Assembly: GCA_002398825.1 (NCBI GenBank)
Contig: DHBS01000002.1
Coordinates: 8,725 to 33,982 of the forward strand
From: Syntrophomonas sp. UBA4922
GTDB lineage: Bacteria; Bacillota; Syntrophomonadia; Syntrophomonadales; Syntrophomonadaceae
Direction of reading: 5' to 3'
DNA: 25,258 bases
The notes beneath the pieces were generated by a model. It ran no database searches and had not been told where the DNA came from. It saw only the letters and a program-made list of their open reading frames with translations. The translations under genes and the position numbers were made by a program. Position 1 is the stretch's first letter; every line of letters starts with the position of its first letter. This document shows, piece after piece, positions 16,986 through 24,391 of the stretch.

Positions 16986-18010
16986 AATTCGCTCCCTCTT
17001 TTCATCAATAGCCAGATCACGATCGGCACTCCGAAAAAGGAGGTAATGGTGCTGATGGTCAGTTCCGCCGGAGCCAGTATGGTTCTGGCGGTAAGGTCGC
17101 ATAAAGCCGTTATCATCCCCCCCAGCAATATGGTGGCAGGCACCAGCAGCCGGTTGTCGGAAGTGCGCAGGGAAAGCCTGGAAATATGAGGCACCGCCAT
17201 TCCCACAAACGCAACCGGCCCCGCAAAGGCAGTCACCGCGGCCGTCAGCACGCTGGAAACCAGAATAATAAAAAGGCGGAATAGTTTGGTGTTGACGCCC
17301 ATGCTTTTGGCATAGTCCTCCCCCAGCAAAAAGCTGTTGAGCGGCTTGGAGATCAACAAGGCCAGGAATAAAAACGGCACGCTGATCAGGATCACCATCT
17401 TGACCTGCGGCCAGGTGAAACCCGAAAAACTTCCCAGGGACCAGATCATAAAGCCTTTTAACTTTTCGTTGTCGGCAAAAGTTGTCAAAAGACCCGTGGC
17501 CGCCGAACATAAATATCCGATCATCAACCCGATCACCAGCAGGGTGACCGGGCTGCGCACCCGGTAGGCCAAGACCAGGATAACAGCAGTGACGCCCAAG
17601 GCCCCCATTAAGGCCCCCAGAAAAAGATACATGGGCGACATGGCGGCCAGACCCAGAGTAAATCCGCCCAGGGTGACCAGGGCCATCAGCAGGGTGGCTC
17701 CGGAAGAAACCCCCAGAACGTATGCGTCCACTACGGGGTTGCGGAAGAAAACCTGCAGTAATAGTCCTGACACCGCAATGGCGGCCCCGCCCGTGATCGC
17801 CGCTAAAGAACGGGGCAGGCGGATTTTCCAAACAATCGTGGAATAAGTCGAATCATCTTGAATATGATTGACAATGATTTTGATCACCTCGGGCAGGCTG
17901 ATTTTGATCGAGCCCAGGGCGATGTTTAACAAGAAGACCAAAACCAAGCCGATCAGCAACAGACCAAATATCGTAATGTTGCCGCTATGAGTCCAACCTT
18001 TTTGCTGCAT
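16982..18010 (-). CDS. btuC: Corrinoid ABC importer permease (BtuC/FecCD family)
   Basis: The product is 342 aa, very hydrophobic, of FecCD type with about ten membrane helices. The typical family segment GGAAIAVSGLLLQVFFRNP is followed by LGVSSGATL, and the gate-region motif GPVAFVGMAVPHISRL appears later. It forms the membrane channel with BtuD and receives ligand from BtuF. The ATG at 18010 is chosen because GGAGGTTACT precedes it at ideal spacing. An in-frame ATG at 18025 and the open region up to 18253 lack a site, and the latter lies over btuF. It follows btuF by 40 nt. Confidence 0.92.
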   Translation of the reverse strand: MQQKGWTHSGNITIFGLLLIGLVLVFLLNIALGSIKISLPEVIKIIVNHIQDDSTYSTIVWKIRLPRSLAAITGGAAIAVSGLLLQVFFRNPVVDAYVLGVSSGATLLMALVTLGGFTLGLAAMSPMYLFLGALMGALGVTAVILVLAYRVRSPVTLLVIGLMIGYLCSAATGLLTTFADNEKLKGFMIWSLGSFSGFTWPQVKMVILISVPFLFLALLISKPLNSFLLGEDYAKSMGVNTKLFRLFIILVSSVLTAAVTAFAGPVAFVGMAVPHISRLSLRTSDNRLLVPATILLGGMITALCDLTARTILAPAELTISTITSFFGVPIVIWLLMKRGSEL

Positions 18011-18050
18011 AGTAACCTCCGACATCTGAAACAGCGTATCGCAACGACAG

Positions 18051-19490
18051 TTAAGGCAGCTTGACCAGCTTGCGGTATTGATGCCCCCCAAATGCTTCGG
18101 GGTGGAAAACCGCCGCAATATCCTCCACAAAAACATCGGTCTCGTGAAGGGTCTGCCACCAGTCCGGGGCGTAAGCCCACACCTGTCCGTTTTGAACCGC
18201 TTTAATGTCGGCAAACAAAGGATTTTCTTTGATAATCCCTTGGATGGATGCATCGTTCATGTAATTGGTGGTGGATGAATAGATCAAAATGTCGGCATCT
18301 TTGGCCATGGCATAGAAATCCTCCATACTGACCTGGGTGTCCTGCCCGGCCTTAATATTCTGAAAAACGTAATTCCCCTGGCACATTGAAATCCATTTCC
18401 CCACGTAGGAATTCACATCGGCCACATACACCTTCCCGTACCAGGAAAGGCCCCAGGCCACCTTGGGCTTGTTCAAGCCCTGGACTTTGGCGGTAGTCCG
18501 GTTGATGTTATACAGCGCGTCATTAAAGATTTTTTCCGCCTGCAATTCTTTGTTGTAAAACGCGCCGACAAATTTAATCCATTCCATACGCGCTAAAAAA
18601 TCGGCTTCCGCGTTTTCATTATTCACCGCGTAGCGGATCCCCATCTCATCGAACTTCTGCATCACATGAGCATAGTTGTCGGTATAAACAAAAGCCAGTT
18701 CGGGGCTGATGGCTTTGACCAGCTCATAATCGGGAGCTTCCATATTGTCGCCCCCCACGTATTTGACGGCGCCTTGCTGCATGGCCTGGCGCACTCCCGG
18801 GACGTACCAGTACGGCTCCGATATGGTAACGGCCGACAAACTGTCCAATACCCCCAGTTGGGCCATCACCCCCACAAAACCGGCCGAGCTTGTCATGACA
18901 TTGCGCAGCGGAATAGGAATGGTTTTGTCAGCGACAACCCCGACGGGAGCCGCTCCACTCCGGGGGAACAACAGCAGCCGCGAGTTTTCCCCGTCAGTCA
19001 CCAGCTTGCTGCCGCCGTCCAGGTATTTAACGCGAAAACCTTTGGTATAATATACCGGCAGTTCATCCATCTGCAGGTTCAGCACGCTGCCATTATAATA
19101 GGTAGGAAATCCGAACACCGCGGCGATAAAATCCTGAGGCACGTAAATGGTGCCGTAGCTCAGCGTCGACGCCGTGGAAAGCGGGTAGGGCGTGCCGTTG
19201 ACATAGACTCTGGAACCGCCTTTTTTGATGATAGCCACATTGTTCCCCCGCAGCAGAGTGGCGTTGTTGTTGGCTCCGTCCCAGGACACATGGGCGCCCA
19301 GGGCCTCACTGGCGGCCCGCAGCGGCAGCATAACGATTCCGCCGGCCACATAGGGCTGCGGACCGCTCAATGACAGCGGACGCCAGTTCACCGCGACAGT
19401 AACCTCTGCGGCGGCAGCGGGAGACGGCAAAAACATGATGACCACTGCCAGTACGGCCATCATAACTATGGCAGTCAATTTTTTTAACAT
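18051..19490 (-). CDS. btuF: Corrinoid-binding periplasmic protein (BtuF-like) with N-terminal copper-amine-oxidase-type domain
   Basis: The product is 479 aa. A Sec signal peptide (1-28, ending SPAAAAE) has no lipobox Cys. Residues 30-145 look like the copper amine oxidase N-terminal-like domain common in Bacillota surface proteins (VMLPLRAASEALGAHVSWDG, TIYVPQDFIAAVFG). Residues 150-479 are a type III solute-binding fold (PF01497-like: ISEPYWYVPGVRQAMQ, SPELAFVYTDNYAHVMQ, DADILIYSSTTNY). It should bind corrinoid outside the membrane and deliver it to BtuCD, encoded immediately downstream. The ATG at 19490 has GGGGGGAT just upstream; an ATG at 19505 has none. Absence of a lipid anchor suggests a diderm envelope or wall attachment through the N-terminal domain. 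The ligand is inferred from the riboswitch and neighbours. Confidence 0.85.
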   Translation of the reverse strand: MLKKLTAIVMMAVLAVVIMFLPSPAAAAEVTVAVNWRPLSLSGPQPYVAGGIVMLPLRAASEALGAHVSWDGANNNATLLRGNNVAIIKKGGSRVYVNGTPYPLSTASTLSYGTIYVPQDFIAAVFGFPTYYNGSVLNLQMDELPVYYTKGFRVKYLDGGSKLVTDGENSRLLLFPRSGAAPVGVVADKTIPIPLRNVMTSSAGFVGVMAQLGVLDSLSAVTISEPYWYVPGVRQAMQQGAVKYVGGDNMEAPDYELVKAISPELAFVYTDNYAHVMQKFDEMGIRYAVNNENAEADFLARMEWIKFVGAFYNKELQAEKIFNDALYNINRTTAKVQGLNKPKVAWGLSWYGKVYVADVNSYVGKWISMCQGNYVFQNIKAGQDTQVSMEDFYAMAKDADILIYSSTTNYMNDASIQGIIKENPLFADIKAVQNGQVWAYAPDWWQTLHETDVFVEDIAAVFHPEAFGGHQYRKLVKLP

Positions 19491-19522
19491 AATATCCCCC
19501 CTCATTTATTATCTGTGACAGA

Positions 19523-20104
19523 TTACTCCAGCCCCGCAATGGCTTTCATGAGATTCAAGCTTTTTTCCCGGTTGGCGTCCCCTTTGGATTTCAGGGCAAC
19601 CACCTGCAGCTTGCTCTTTTGCAGGGTCGTCACGATTTCGTTTTGAACCCCGGCTTCCGCAATAACCAGATCGGGTTCAAGCTCCAAAATAGCTATGATA
19701 TCCGGGTTGGCCGCTTTCCCTATGCTGGGCAGCTGGCCGGCGTCTGCCAGTGGAGCCTTCAATTCTTCCGGATTCACCGTACAAATTGATTGGCCCCCCA
19801 GGCCGTAAAACATTTCCAGCAGAGGCCCGGATATGACCGCAATTTTTTCGGGCTTTTGTTTTAAAGTAACCGTATTGTTCATCATGTCTCTAATGGTCAT
19901 CGGGAATCCCTTCGAAATGGTGCTCTCTTCAGATGGAGCAGCAGCTTCCGTTTCCGGAGCGCTGTCCGGGGGTGTTTCAGGATTGGATGCGGTGACCACT
20001 GGGGTATCCGGTATTCTGTCATGAATATGCCTGTAGAACCAGGCTCCTGCCAGCAACACCAGTATAGTTATAAGGACTACGATCGACATAAAATGTCTTT
20101 TCAT
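19523..20104 (-). CDS. Membrane-anchored half solute-binding protein (N-lobe only)
   Basis: The product is 193 aa. Residues 5-23 form a membrane anchor, followed by a Pro/Glu/Ala-rich linker (about 30-62). A domain then matches the N-terminal lobe of type III solute-binding proteins: LLEMFYGLGG (95-104), PSIGKAANPDIIAILELEPDLVIAE (125-149) and LQKSKLQVVALKS. The frame stops at about the point where the connecting helix would begin, and only 32 nt separate it from btuF, so there is no room for a missing C-lobe. AGGAGGAAAGGT before ATG is an excellent site, so it is likely expressed. It could be a truncated BtuF duplicate, or a genuine one-lobe partner for corrinoid transfer. Confidence 0.75.
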   Translation of the reverse strand: MKRHFMSIVVLITILVLLAGAWFYRHIHDRIPDTPVVTASNPETPPDSAPETEAAAPSEESTISKGFPMTIRDMMNNTVTLKQKPEKIAVISGPLLEMFYGLGGQSICTVNPEELKAPLADAGQLPSIGKAANPDIIAILELEPDLVIAEAGVQNEIVTTLQKSKLQVVALKSKGDANREKSLNLMKAIAGLE

Positions 20105-20169
20105 ACCTTTCCTCCTTCAAGTCATTATTGATGCCTGGCCATTCGACCTCCATAATTGCAAAGCCGGGG

Positions 20170-20199
20170 CAGGGCCGGCTGGAGGTTGGGCCGGCCCTG
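20170..20199 (-). other. GC-rich hairpin between surface-protein gene and half-SBP gene
   Basis: A perfect 10-bp inverted repeat (CAGGGCCGGC / GCCGGCCCTG) with a 10-nt loop sits in the 138-nt gap 20105-20242. On the minus strand it is followed by CCCCGGCTTTGC and not by a U-run. It is better read as an mRNA-stabilising, processing or leaky termination element than as a full intrinsic terminator. It could lower expression of the transport genes relative to the surface protein. Confidence 0.5.
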
Positions 20200-20242
20200 T
20201 CCATGATCTATCTATACGGCGGTTTTTCAACTTTCATTTGAT

Positions 20243-23200
20243 TTACAATAAGACTTGCAGCACCTTGTACAGCACTGTGGTGGCTTCAGCCCGGGTAGCA
20301 TAATCCCGCGGCGCAAAACATCCCCCGTCGCGCCCTTCCATTATTTTCTCCTGAACGATGGCCGCCACCGCCAACCGGGCCCACGAGGATATGGAGTCCC
20401 GGTCTGTTATGCCGCTCAGAGCCTGACCGGCCTCGTCTTCATTTATGGCCAGGGTCTTCCCTTGCTTTTCCAGCAGACGAACCATTATGGCCGCCATTTG
20501 TTCTCTGCTCACCGGATCATTGGGGGCGAAGGTTTTGTCATCGATCCCCAGTACAATGCCATTGGAAACGGCAATATCCACCGCCTCCCGGTACCAGGCG
20601 TCTGCCGACACGTCAGTGAAGGAGAGCTGCGCCTCCGATTGAGCTTTCAAACCGGCCAGGCGCGTGACGATGGTTACGAATTCGGCCCTGGTGATCTGGG
20701 CGTCAGGCAAAAACATGCCGTTGCCCATACCGGACACATAGCCGTTGGCAGCCATGAACTCTATGATTTTTTGGGCCCAATGACCATTGATATCGTCGAA
20801 AGAAGCGGTGCTCAGCAGCAAGGCATACTTGCTGAAATGGCTGGTATCAAGGCCAATGGACTGACTGGCGGCATCATATTCGCCGCCCAGGTATTCCCAG
20901 GTTTGGCTGGTTTCATTGTAGCGATAAGCCATCACCCGGCCCTCTCCAGCGGTTTCCTGGAATCCGGCCATAACTGGGAGAATAAGCCGGGCGCCTGGAA
21001 TAGACTCAACCTCCTGCCGGGTCTGGTCGCTCTGCTGCACCAGCACTTCCAGTTCATAAATATCACCGGCCAGCTTTAAATTGCTTTCAAAAGGCGCCAC
21101 CTGATTCTCTATGGCCCAAGGGCTTAATTTATGGGCCTTAAAAACCACCGCGGCGGTGCCGGCATCTGTAAACACCGGGATTTTCAGGCTATCCGGGCTT
21201 AATATGAACTGCATTCCCTGAACCTTCACCACCAACGGCTTACCCAGGGCGGATATTCTGGCGAGCTGCTCCCTGCTTAAAGCCAGAGATTCCTGGCCTT
21301 CGTCAGCCTGCAATACAACCTGTCCGGTGTTATTTGCATTGCGGATGGCCGCATCCACAGCCTCGTCACTGATCACCTCGGCCGCTTCAGCCTCGACTAC
21401 ATTTTGGCCGCCGGATTTCTGCAGGTCTACCAGATCACTCCAGGCGGGAGGCTGCTCTCCCATACCGGTGGCATAGTACCAAATGATTTTATCTCCTTCA
21501 TCAATTTCTTGTTCTTCAGCTACCCGCGTAGCCGGAGTGCCATTAACGGCAAACATCCAGCCTCCCTCTCCTGAGTTGGCCACTCCCTCAATCGAGTTGA
21601 CATATTCTCCCCAGGCCCAGGTACCGGTGGTATAGTCGGCGCCGGAGGCGTCCAGAGCGCCCATTACAGTCAGACCCCAGGGATTGCTTTTTGAAACCGT
21701 AAATTCGTTCGGGCCGTATAAAAGCTCTCCACTCTGGTCCACTACTGCCATATGCACGCTCACCCCGGTTTCACCGCCACCGCCGCCACCACCGGGAGGA
21801 GAAGCTGTTACAGTCACATCACAGTAAGCCTGGTAGCCGTTATATTCAGCCTTCGCCGCCGTCTGACCGGCTTCCAGCCCCGAAAGCAGGCCATTGACGA
21901 CACTGGCAAAACCGTCGTCCTCCATTGACCAGACCGCATCCGCGGTCACATCAGTGGTTTGTCCGCCACTATGATATAAAGCCTTTAGCTGTTGGCTGCC
22001 GCCGACAGAGATGCTGGTGCTGAAAGGATCGACGGTCAGGCCGGTGATCTCCTCCCAGGCGGGCCCGCTCTGGCCCATGCCGCCGGCACTATAGTACCAG
22101 ACGATTTTGTCTCCGTCGTAAATATCACAACTGTCAGGAAGAGCATATATGGTCTGGTCATTGGTCGCATACATCCACCCGCTTGACCCGCTGCTGGCCA
22201 CTCCTCCGATCGAGTCCACGTAATCACCATAGCTGGGCCAGTTGGCGTAGGTGTATTCAACCCCCGACGCATCCAGGGCGCCCCAGGCCGTCAGGCCCCG
22301 GGGATTGCTGGCCTCCACGGAAAAATCGTTCAGCTTGAACATCAATTCCCCGGCGGGACCGACCACCGCCATGCTCACTGTACAACTGGCGGCGGAAGCT
22401 TCCACCGTCACCGTGGCTGAGGCTTCATAGCCGTTGTAGGCTGCCGTAACCGTGGTTTGTCCTTCCTGGAGCGCGGTTAGCAGACCGCCGTCAACTGCGG
22501 CCACCGTGTCGTCATCCACCGACCAGGCCGCATCCGCAGTCACATCGGTGGTATTCCCGCCGCTCACGTATTTAGCCTGAAGCTGTACTGTTTCATCCAC
22601 TTCAAGCGTCGGGTTGGCAGGGTCTATATACAATTCATCCTCTGCTTCCATCACCAGACTATAGGCAAATAGAAAAGCGGTAGCGTCCATGATATTCCGG
22701 CCGGCCCCGAAGCTGCCATCGTCATTGCGCCCATCATTTTCCAAATAGTCCAGCGCGCTGTTGCCCGCGCTGCTCCAGCTATCTGGATCCATATTCAAGG
22801 TATGTAATGTGACTATGGCTTCGCAGGCGTTTATCAGGGGATCGTCCATGCCGGGAACACCGCCCGCCGGCACAAAGCTGCCGTCCGCTTGCTGCTGGTT
22901 CTCCATCCACTCCAGAGCATTGTTGATGGCCTCTTGAACCGTATCGTCCTCACCGTCGGGATCCAAATAGTGCAAAGACCGGACGGCCTGGGCGGTGGCG
23001 ATGAAGTCGGGGTAATAGTCGCCCCCGTAAACAAATCCCCAACTGTAAATATCATTGGCAGCAGTGGTGATATTCTGCTGCCCCAATATATAATCCCTGG
23101 CCTGCCCGGTATTGATCTCATTGATGAAGCCGAGTCTACCCAACAGGTCAAAGGCTGGAACATTCGAGAAAAGGCTGCTGTCAAAGCCTGTTTCGGTCTG

Positions 23201-23614
23201 CCTGGCCGCCAGTTTTTCCACCAGATCTTCAGCCAGGTCATCCCGCTCCAGTGCCAGGGCAGCAGCCAGATCCTGGGATAATAGTTTAGCGAGGGTAGGT
23301 TCGGAGGGGTCTGCAGCCTTTGATATGTCATCTTCAACTGCGTCACACACCAAATCAGGAAATGCTTCGCCATCGTACTCCCATTCGCCGACAGCAACGC
23401 CGGCCTCGGCCAGGACGTACAATGCATAAGAACCTACGCCATTATCGCTATTGACCATGCCATCATTCATAAAATCATCTTTAATAAACTGTATTGCGCT
23501 ATTTGTCAGTGATTCTCCGGCATGTACATTACCTGCCGGAATCAGAAATGATGTGATGAAGCATAATACCAAAATCAAGCTCAACTTTTTAGATATGCTT
23601 GTACGAATACACAT
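20243..23614 (-). CDS. Large SLH-anchored surface protein: alpha/alpha-barrel + two (BIG2-DUF4430) units
   Basis: The product is 1123 aa and is the first gene after the tandem riboswitches. Residues 1-32 are a signal peptide. Residues 34-325 are an alpha/alpha-barrel close to that of the 838-aa paralogue (FDLLGRLGFINEINTGQARDYILGQQN). Residues 328-405 are a BIG2 Ig-like domain and 410-522 a DUF4430 domain (SGWMYATND, GDKIVWYYSAGGMGQ). Residues 524-604 are a second BIG2, 607-614 a run of seven Gly, and 617-728 a second DUF4430 (GGWMFAVNG, GDKIIWYYATGMGE). Residues 740-935 are a beta-rich pre-SLH domain and 937-1123 three SLH repeats. The predicted role is corrinoid capture on the cell wall, from domain likeness to intrinsic factor/transcobalamin and the operon setting. 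The ATG at 23614 follows GGGAGGGGAATTATCT; the frame is open to a GTG that overlaps this ribosome site. Confidence 0.87.
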   Translation of the reverse strand: MCIRTSISKKLSLILVLCFITSFLIPAGNVHAGESLTNSAIQFIKDDFMNDGMVNSDNGVGSYALYVLAEAGVAVGEWEYDGEAFPDLVCDAVEDDISKAADPSEPTLAKLLSQDLAAALALERDDLAEDLVEKLAARQTETGFDSSLFSNVPAFDLLGRLGFINEINTGQARDYILGQQNITTAANDIYSWGFVYGGDYYPDFIATAQAVRSLHYLDPDGEDDTVQEAINNALEWMENQQQADGSFVPAGGVPGMDDPLINACEAIVTLHTLNMDPDSWSSAGNSALDYLENDGRNDDGSFGAGRNIMDATAFLFAYSLVMEAEDELYIDPANPTLEVDETVQLQAKYVSGGNTTDVTADAAWSVDDDTVAAVDGGLLTALQEGQTTVTAAYNGYEASATVTVEASAASCTVSMAVVGPAGELMFKLNDFSVEASNPRGLTAWGALDASGVEYTYANWPSYGDYVDSIGGVASSGSSGWMYATNDQTIYALPDSCDIYDGDKIVWYYSAGGMGQSGPAWEEITGLTVDPFSTSISVGGSQQLKALYHSGGQTTDVTADAVWSMEDDGFASVVNGLLSGLEAGQTAAKAEYNGYQAYCDVTVTASPPGGGGGGGETGVSVHMAVVDQSGELLYGPNEFTVSKSNPWGLTVMGALDASGADYTTGTWAWGEYVNSIEGVANSGEGGWMFAVNGTPATRVAEEQEIDEGDKIIWYYATGMGEQPPAWSDLVDLQKSGGQNVVEAEAAEVISDEAVDAAIRNANNTGQVVLQADEGQESLALSREQLARISALGKPLVVKVQGMQFILSPDSLKIPVFTDAGTAAVVFKAHKLSPWAIENQVAPFESNLKLAGDIYELEVLVQQSDQTRQEVESIPGARLILPVMAGFQETAGEGRVMAYRYNETSQTWEYLGGEYDAASQSIGLDTSHFSKYALLLSTASFDDINGHWAQKIIEFMAANGYVSGMGNGMFLPDAQITRAEFVTIVTRLAGLKAQSEAQLSFTDVSADAWYREAVDIAVSNGIVLGIDDKTFAPNDPVSREQMAAIMVRLLEKQGKTLAINEDEAGQALSGITDRDSISSWARLAVAAIVQEKIMEGRDGGCFAPRDYATRAEATTVLYKVLQVLL

Positions 23615-23647
23615 AGATAATTCCCCTCCCACTAAGAAATCGCATTA

Positions 23648-23743
23648 CTAAACAATAATCGTGCCACCATCAGCCGGTTCTTGGCCCCCTTCAAGCTCAT
23701 TGGGTGAATGTGTCTTATTTCTATCCCCACCGGCCTTTGGCAT
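23648..23743 (-). CDS. Possible 31-aa leader peptide ORF
   Basis: This is an ATG-started 31-codon frame between the second terminator and the first surface-protein gene, beginning MPKAGGDRNKTHSPNELEGG and ending in a Gly-Thr-Ile-Ile-Val tail. GGGGAG lies 2 nt before the ATG, too close to be an ideal site, with more purines further upstream. It is Gly/Pro/Glu-rich, with no membrane segment and no recognised family. It might be a regulatory leader peptide, a small substrate for the radical SAM enzyme of the locus, or chance. Confidence 0.25.
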   Translation of the reverse strand: MPKAGGDRNKTHSPNELEGGQEPADGGTIIV

Positions 23744-23788
23744 TACTCCCCGCCAGGCTTTCCCCTTCACACCCCCTCTGCCATAAAC

Positions 23789-23820
23789 AAATAAAAATTC
23801 CCCGGCCGGCCACCAGGGAA
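23789..23820 (-). terminator. Intrinsic terminator of the gene-proximal cobalamin riboswitch
   Basis: On the minus strand TTCCCTGG (23813-23820) pairs with CCGGGGAA (23798-23805) around a 7-nt loop, with one T-G pair, followed directly by TTTTTATTTG. It lies about 50 nt after the B12 box of the riboswitch at 23871-24019. This is a standard place for a ligand-controlled termination switch that shuts off the surface-protein gene when cobalamin is plentiful. Confidence 0.85.
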
Positions 23821-23839
23821 ACGATTTGTTTTAATGAAT

Positions 23840-23864
23840 CCAGTCCGCCTTAAATGGCGGCTGG
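23840..23864 (-). promoter_or_regulatory. Hairpin between riboswitch and terminator
   Basis: The sequence forms CCGCC-loop-GGCGG extended by CCAG/CTGG around one bulged base. It sits immediately after the riboswitch and before the terminator. It may take part in the switch between ligand-bound and ligand-free folds, or simply be a spacer helix. Only the pairing is seen; the role is inferred. Confidence 0.4.
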
Positions 23865-23870
23865 TGTTAA

Positions 23871-24019
23871 AGGCAGGTCTTCTGGCTCTCGTGTCATCCT
23901 CCTCCCACACCTTCCCACCCGTATCAGGCAGTGGCATCATGGGGATTCGTCTCCGAATACAGCGGTTCCTCCGCACCGGAATACATACCGGTTTCCCTAT
24001 TCTCCTATGACAGGCACCT
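23871..24019 (-). ncRNA. Cobalamin riboswitch (gene-proximal copy)
   Basis: Read on the minus strand, it begins AGGTGCC (24013-24019). It continues with AATAGGGAAACCGG, then GCCACTG and GGGTGGGAAGG, and ends with the B12 box AGCCAGAAGACCTGCCT (3' end at 23871). These are the conserved elements of the cobalamin (AdoCbl-class) aptamer, in the right order and spacing. The internal helix region (ACCGCTGTATTCGGAG) differs from that of the upstream copy. An intrinsic terminator follows at 23789-23820, so control is probably by transcription attenuation of the locus below. Confidence 0.93.
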
Positions 24020-24060
24020 AAAACGTGATATGTAATTTTACATTTTGGGCCCCAAAGGCC

Positions 24061-24104
24061 CACAAAATAAAAAACCTCACTTTCTACAAAAGAAAATGAG
24101 GTTT
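24061..24104 (-). terminator. Intrinsic terminator between the two cobalamin riboswitches
   Basis: A 14-bp stem joins AAACCTCATTTTCT (24091-24104) and AGAAAGTGAGGTTT (24072-24085), with a 5-nt loop and a TTTTATTTTG tail. One pair is T-G on the minus strand but would be a C-A mismatch on the plus strand, which fixes the direction. It lies about 70 nt after the B12 box of the upstream riboswitch, so that riboswitch has its own off switch before the second aptamer is even made. Confidence 0.88.
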
Positions 24105-24174
24105 GATCACCCGAAGGATGAAAGCACTGCACACAGCCCCCTTTTCCAGCGAAAGGTTTTAATGGCTACATGGC

Positions 24175-24335
24175 AGGCAGGTTTCCTGACTTGCGTATCT
24201 GCATCTGCTCCACCCTTCCCAAACTGTTCATTCAGTGGCTTATTGAAACAGACTCCTCGCTTACAGTGGCGCGACCGTCCGGGACTTGCACCCGGTTCCC
24301 TATTATCCTTTAACCTCCACCGATTAAAGGCACCT
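24175..24335 (-). ncRNA. Cobalamin riboswitch (promoter-proximal copy)
   Basis: Read on the minus strand: AGGTGCC (24329-24335), then TAATAGGGAACCGGGTGCAA and GCGCCACTGTAAGCGAGGAG, then GCCACTG and TTTGGGAAGG, ending with the B12 box AAGTCAGGAAACCTGCCT. It is a near-consensus AdoCbl-class aptamer. It is the first regulatory element of the transcript and is followed by its own terminator. It shares the conserved core but not the variable helices with the second copy, so the pair is either an old duplication or two independently kept aptamers. Confidence 0.95.
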
Positions 24336-24362
24336 GGCACGATCCTTATTCAGTTATTAATA

Positions 24363-24391
24363 TTACTATCATATTCCCAACAGAAATACAA
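24363..24391 (-). promoter_or_regulatory. Candidate promoter of the B12 locus
   Basis: On the minus strand, TTGTAT (24386-24391) and TAGTAA (24363-24368) are separated by 17 nt in an AT-rich stretch just upstream of the first riboswitch. The match to sigma-A boxes is only partial, and a TATGAT nearby is an alternative -10. The position, about 30 nt before the aptamer, is what one expects. Confidence 0.35.

Noticed and set aside
16986..17831. Long upstream extension of the BtuD frame
   Set aside because: It is the antiphase reading of btuC on the same strand, rich in Gly/Arg/His and without family likeness. The ATG at 16985 with a ribosome site and ATGA overlap is the real start.
18011..18253. 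N-terminal extension of BtuC
   Set aside because: It lies over the btuF 3' end, reads as low-quality Cys/Arg-rich sequence, and GGAGGTTACT sits directly before the ATG at 18010.
24044..24062. GGGCC/GGCCC hairpin next to the first terminator
   Set aside because: It has no U-tail on either strand and is short; it is probably a spacer helix, not a third terminator.
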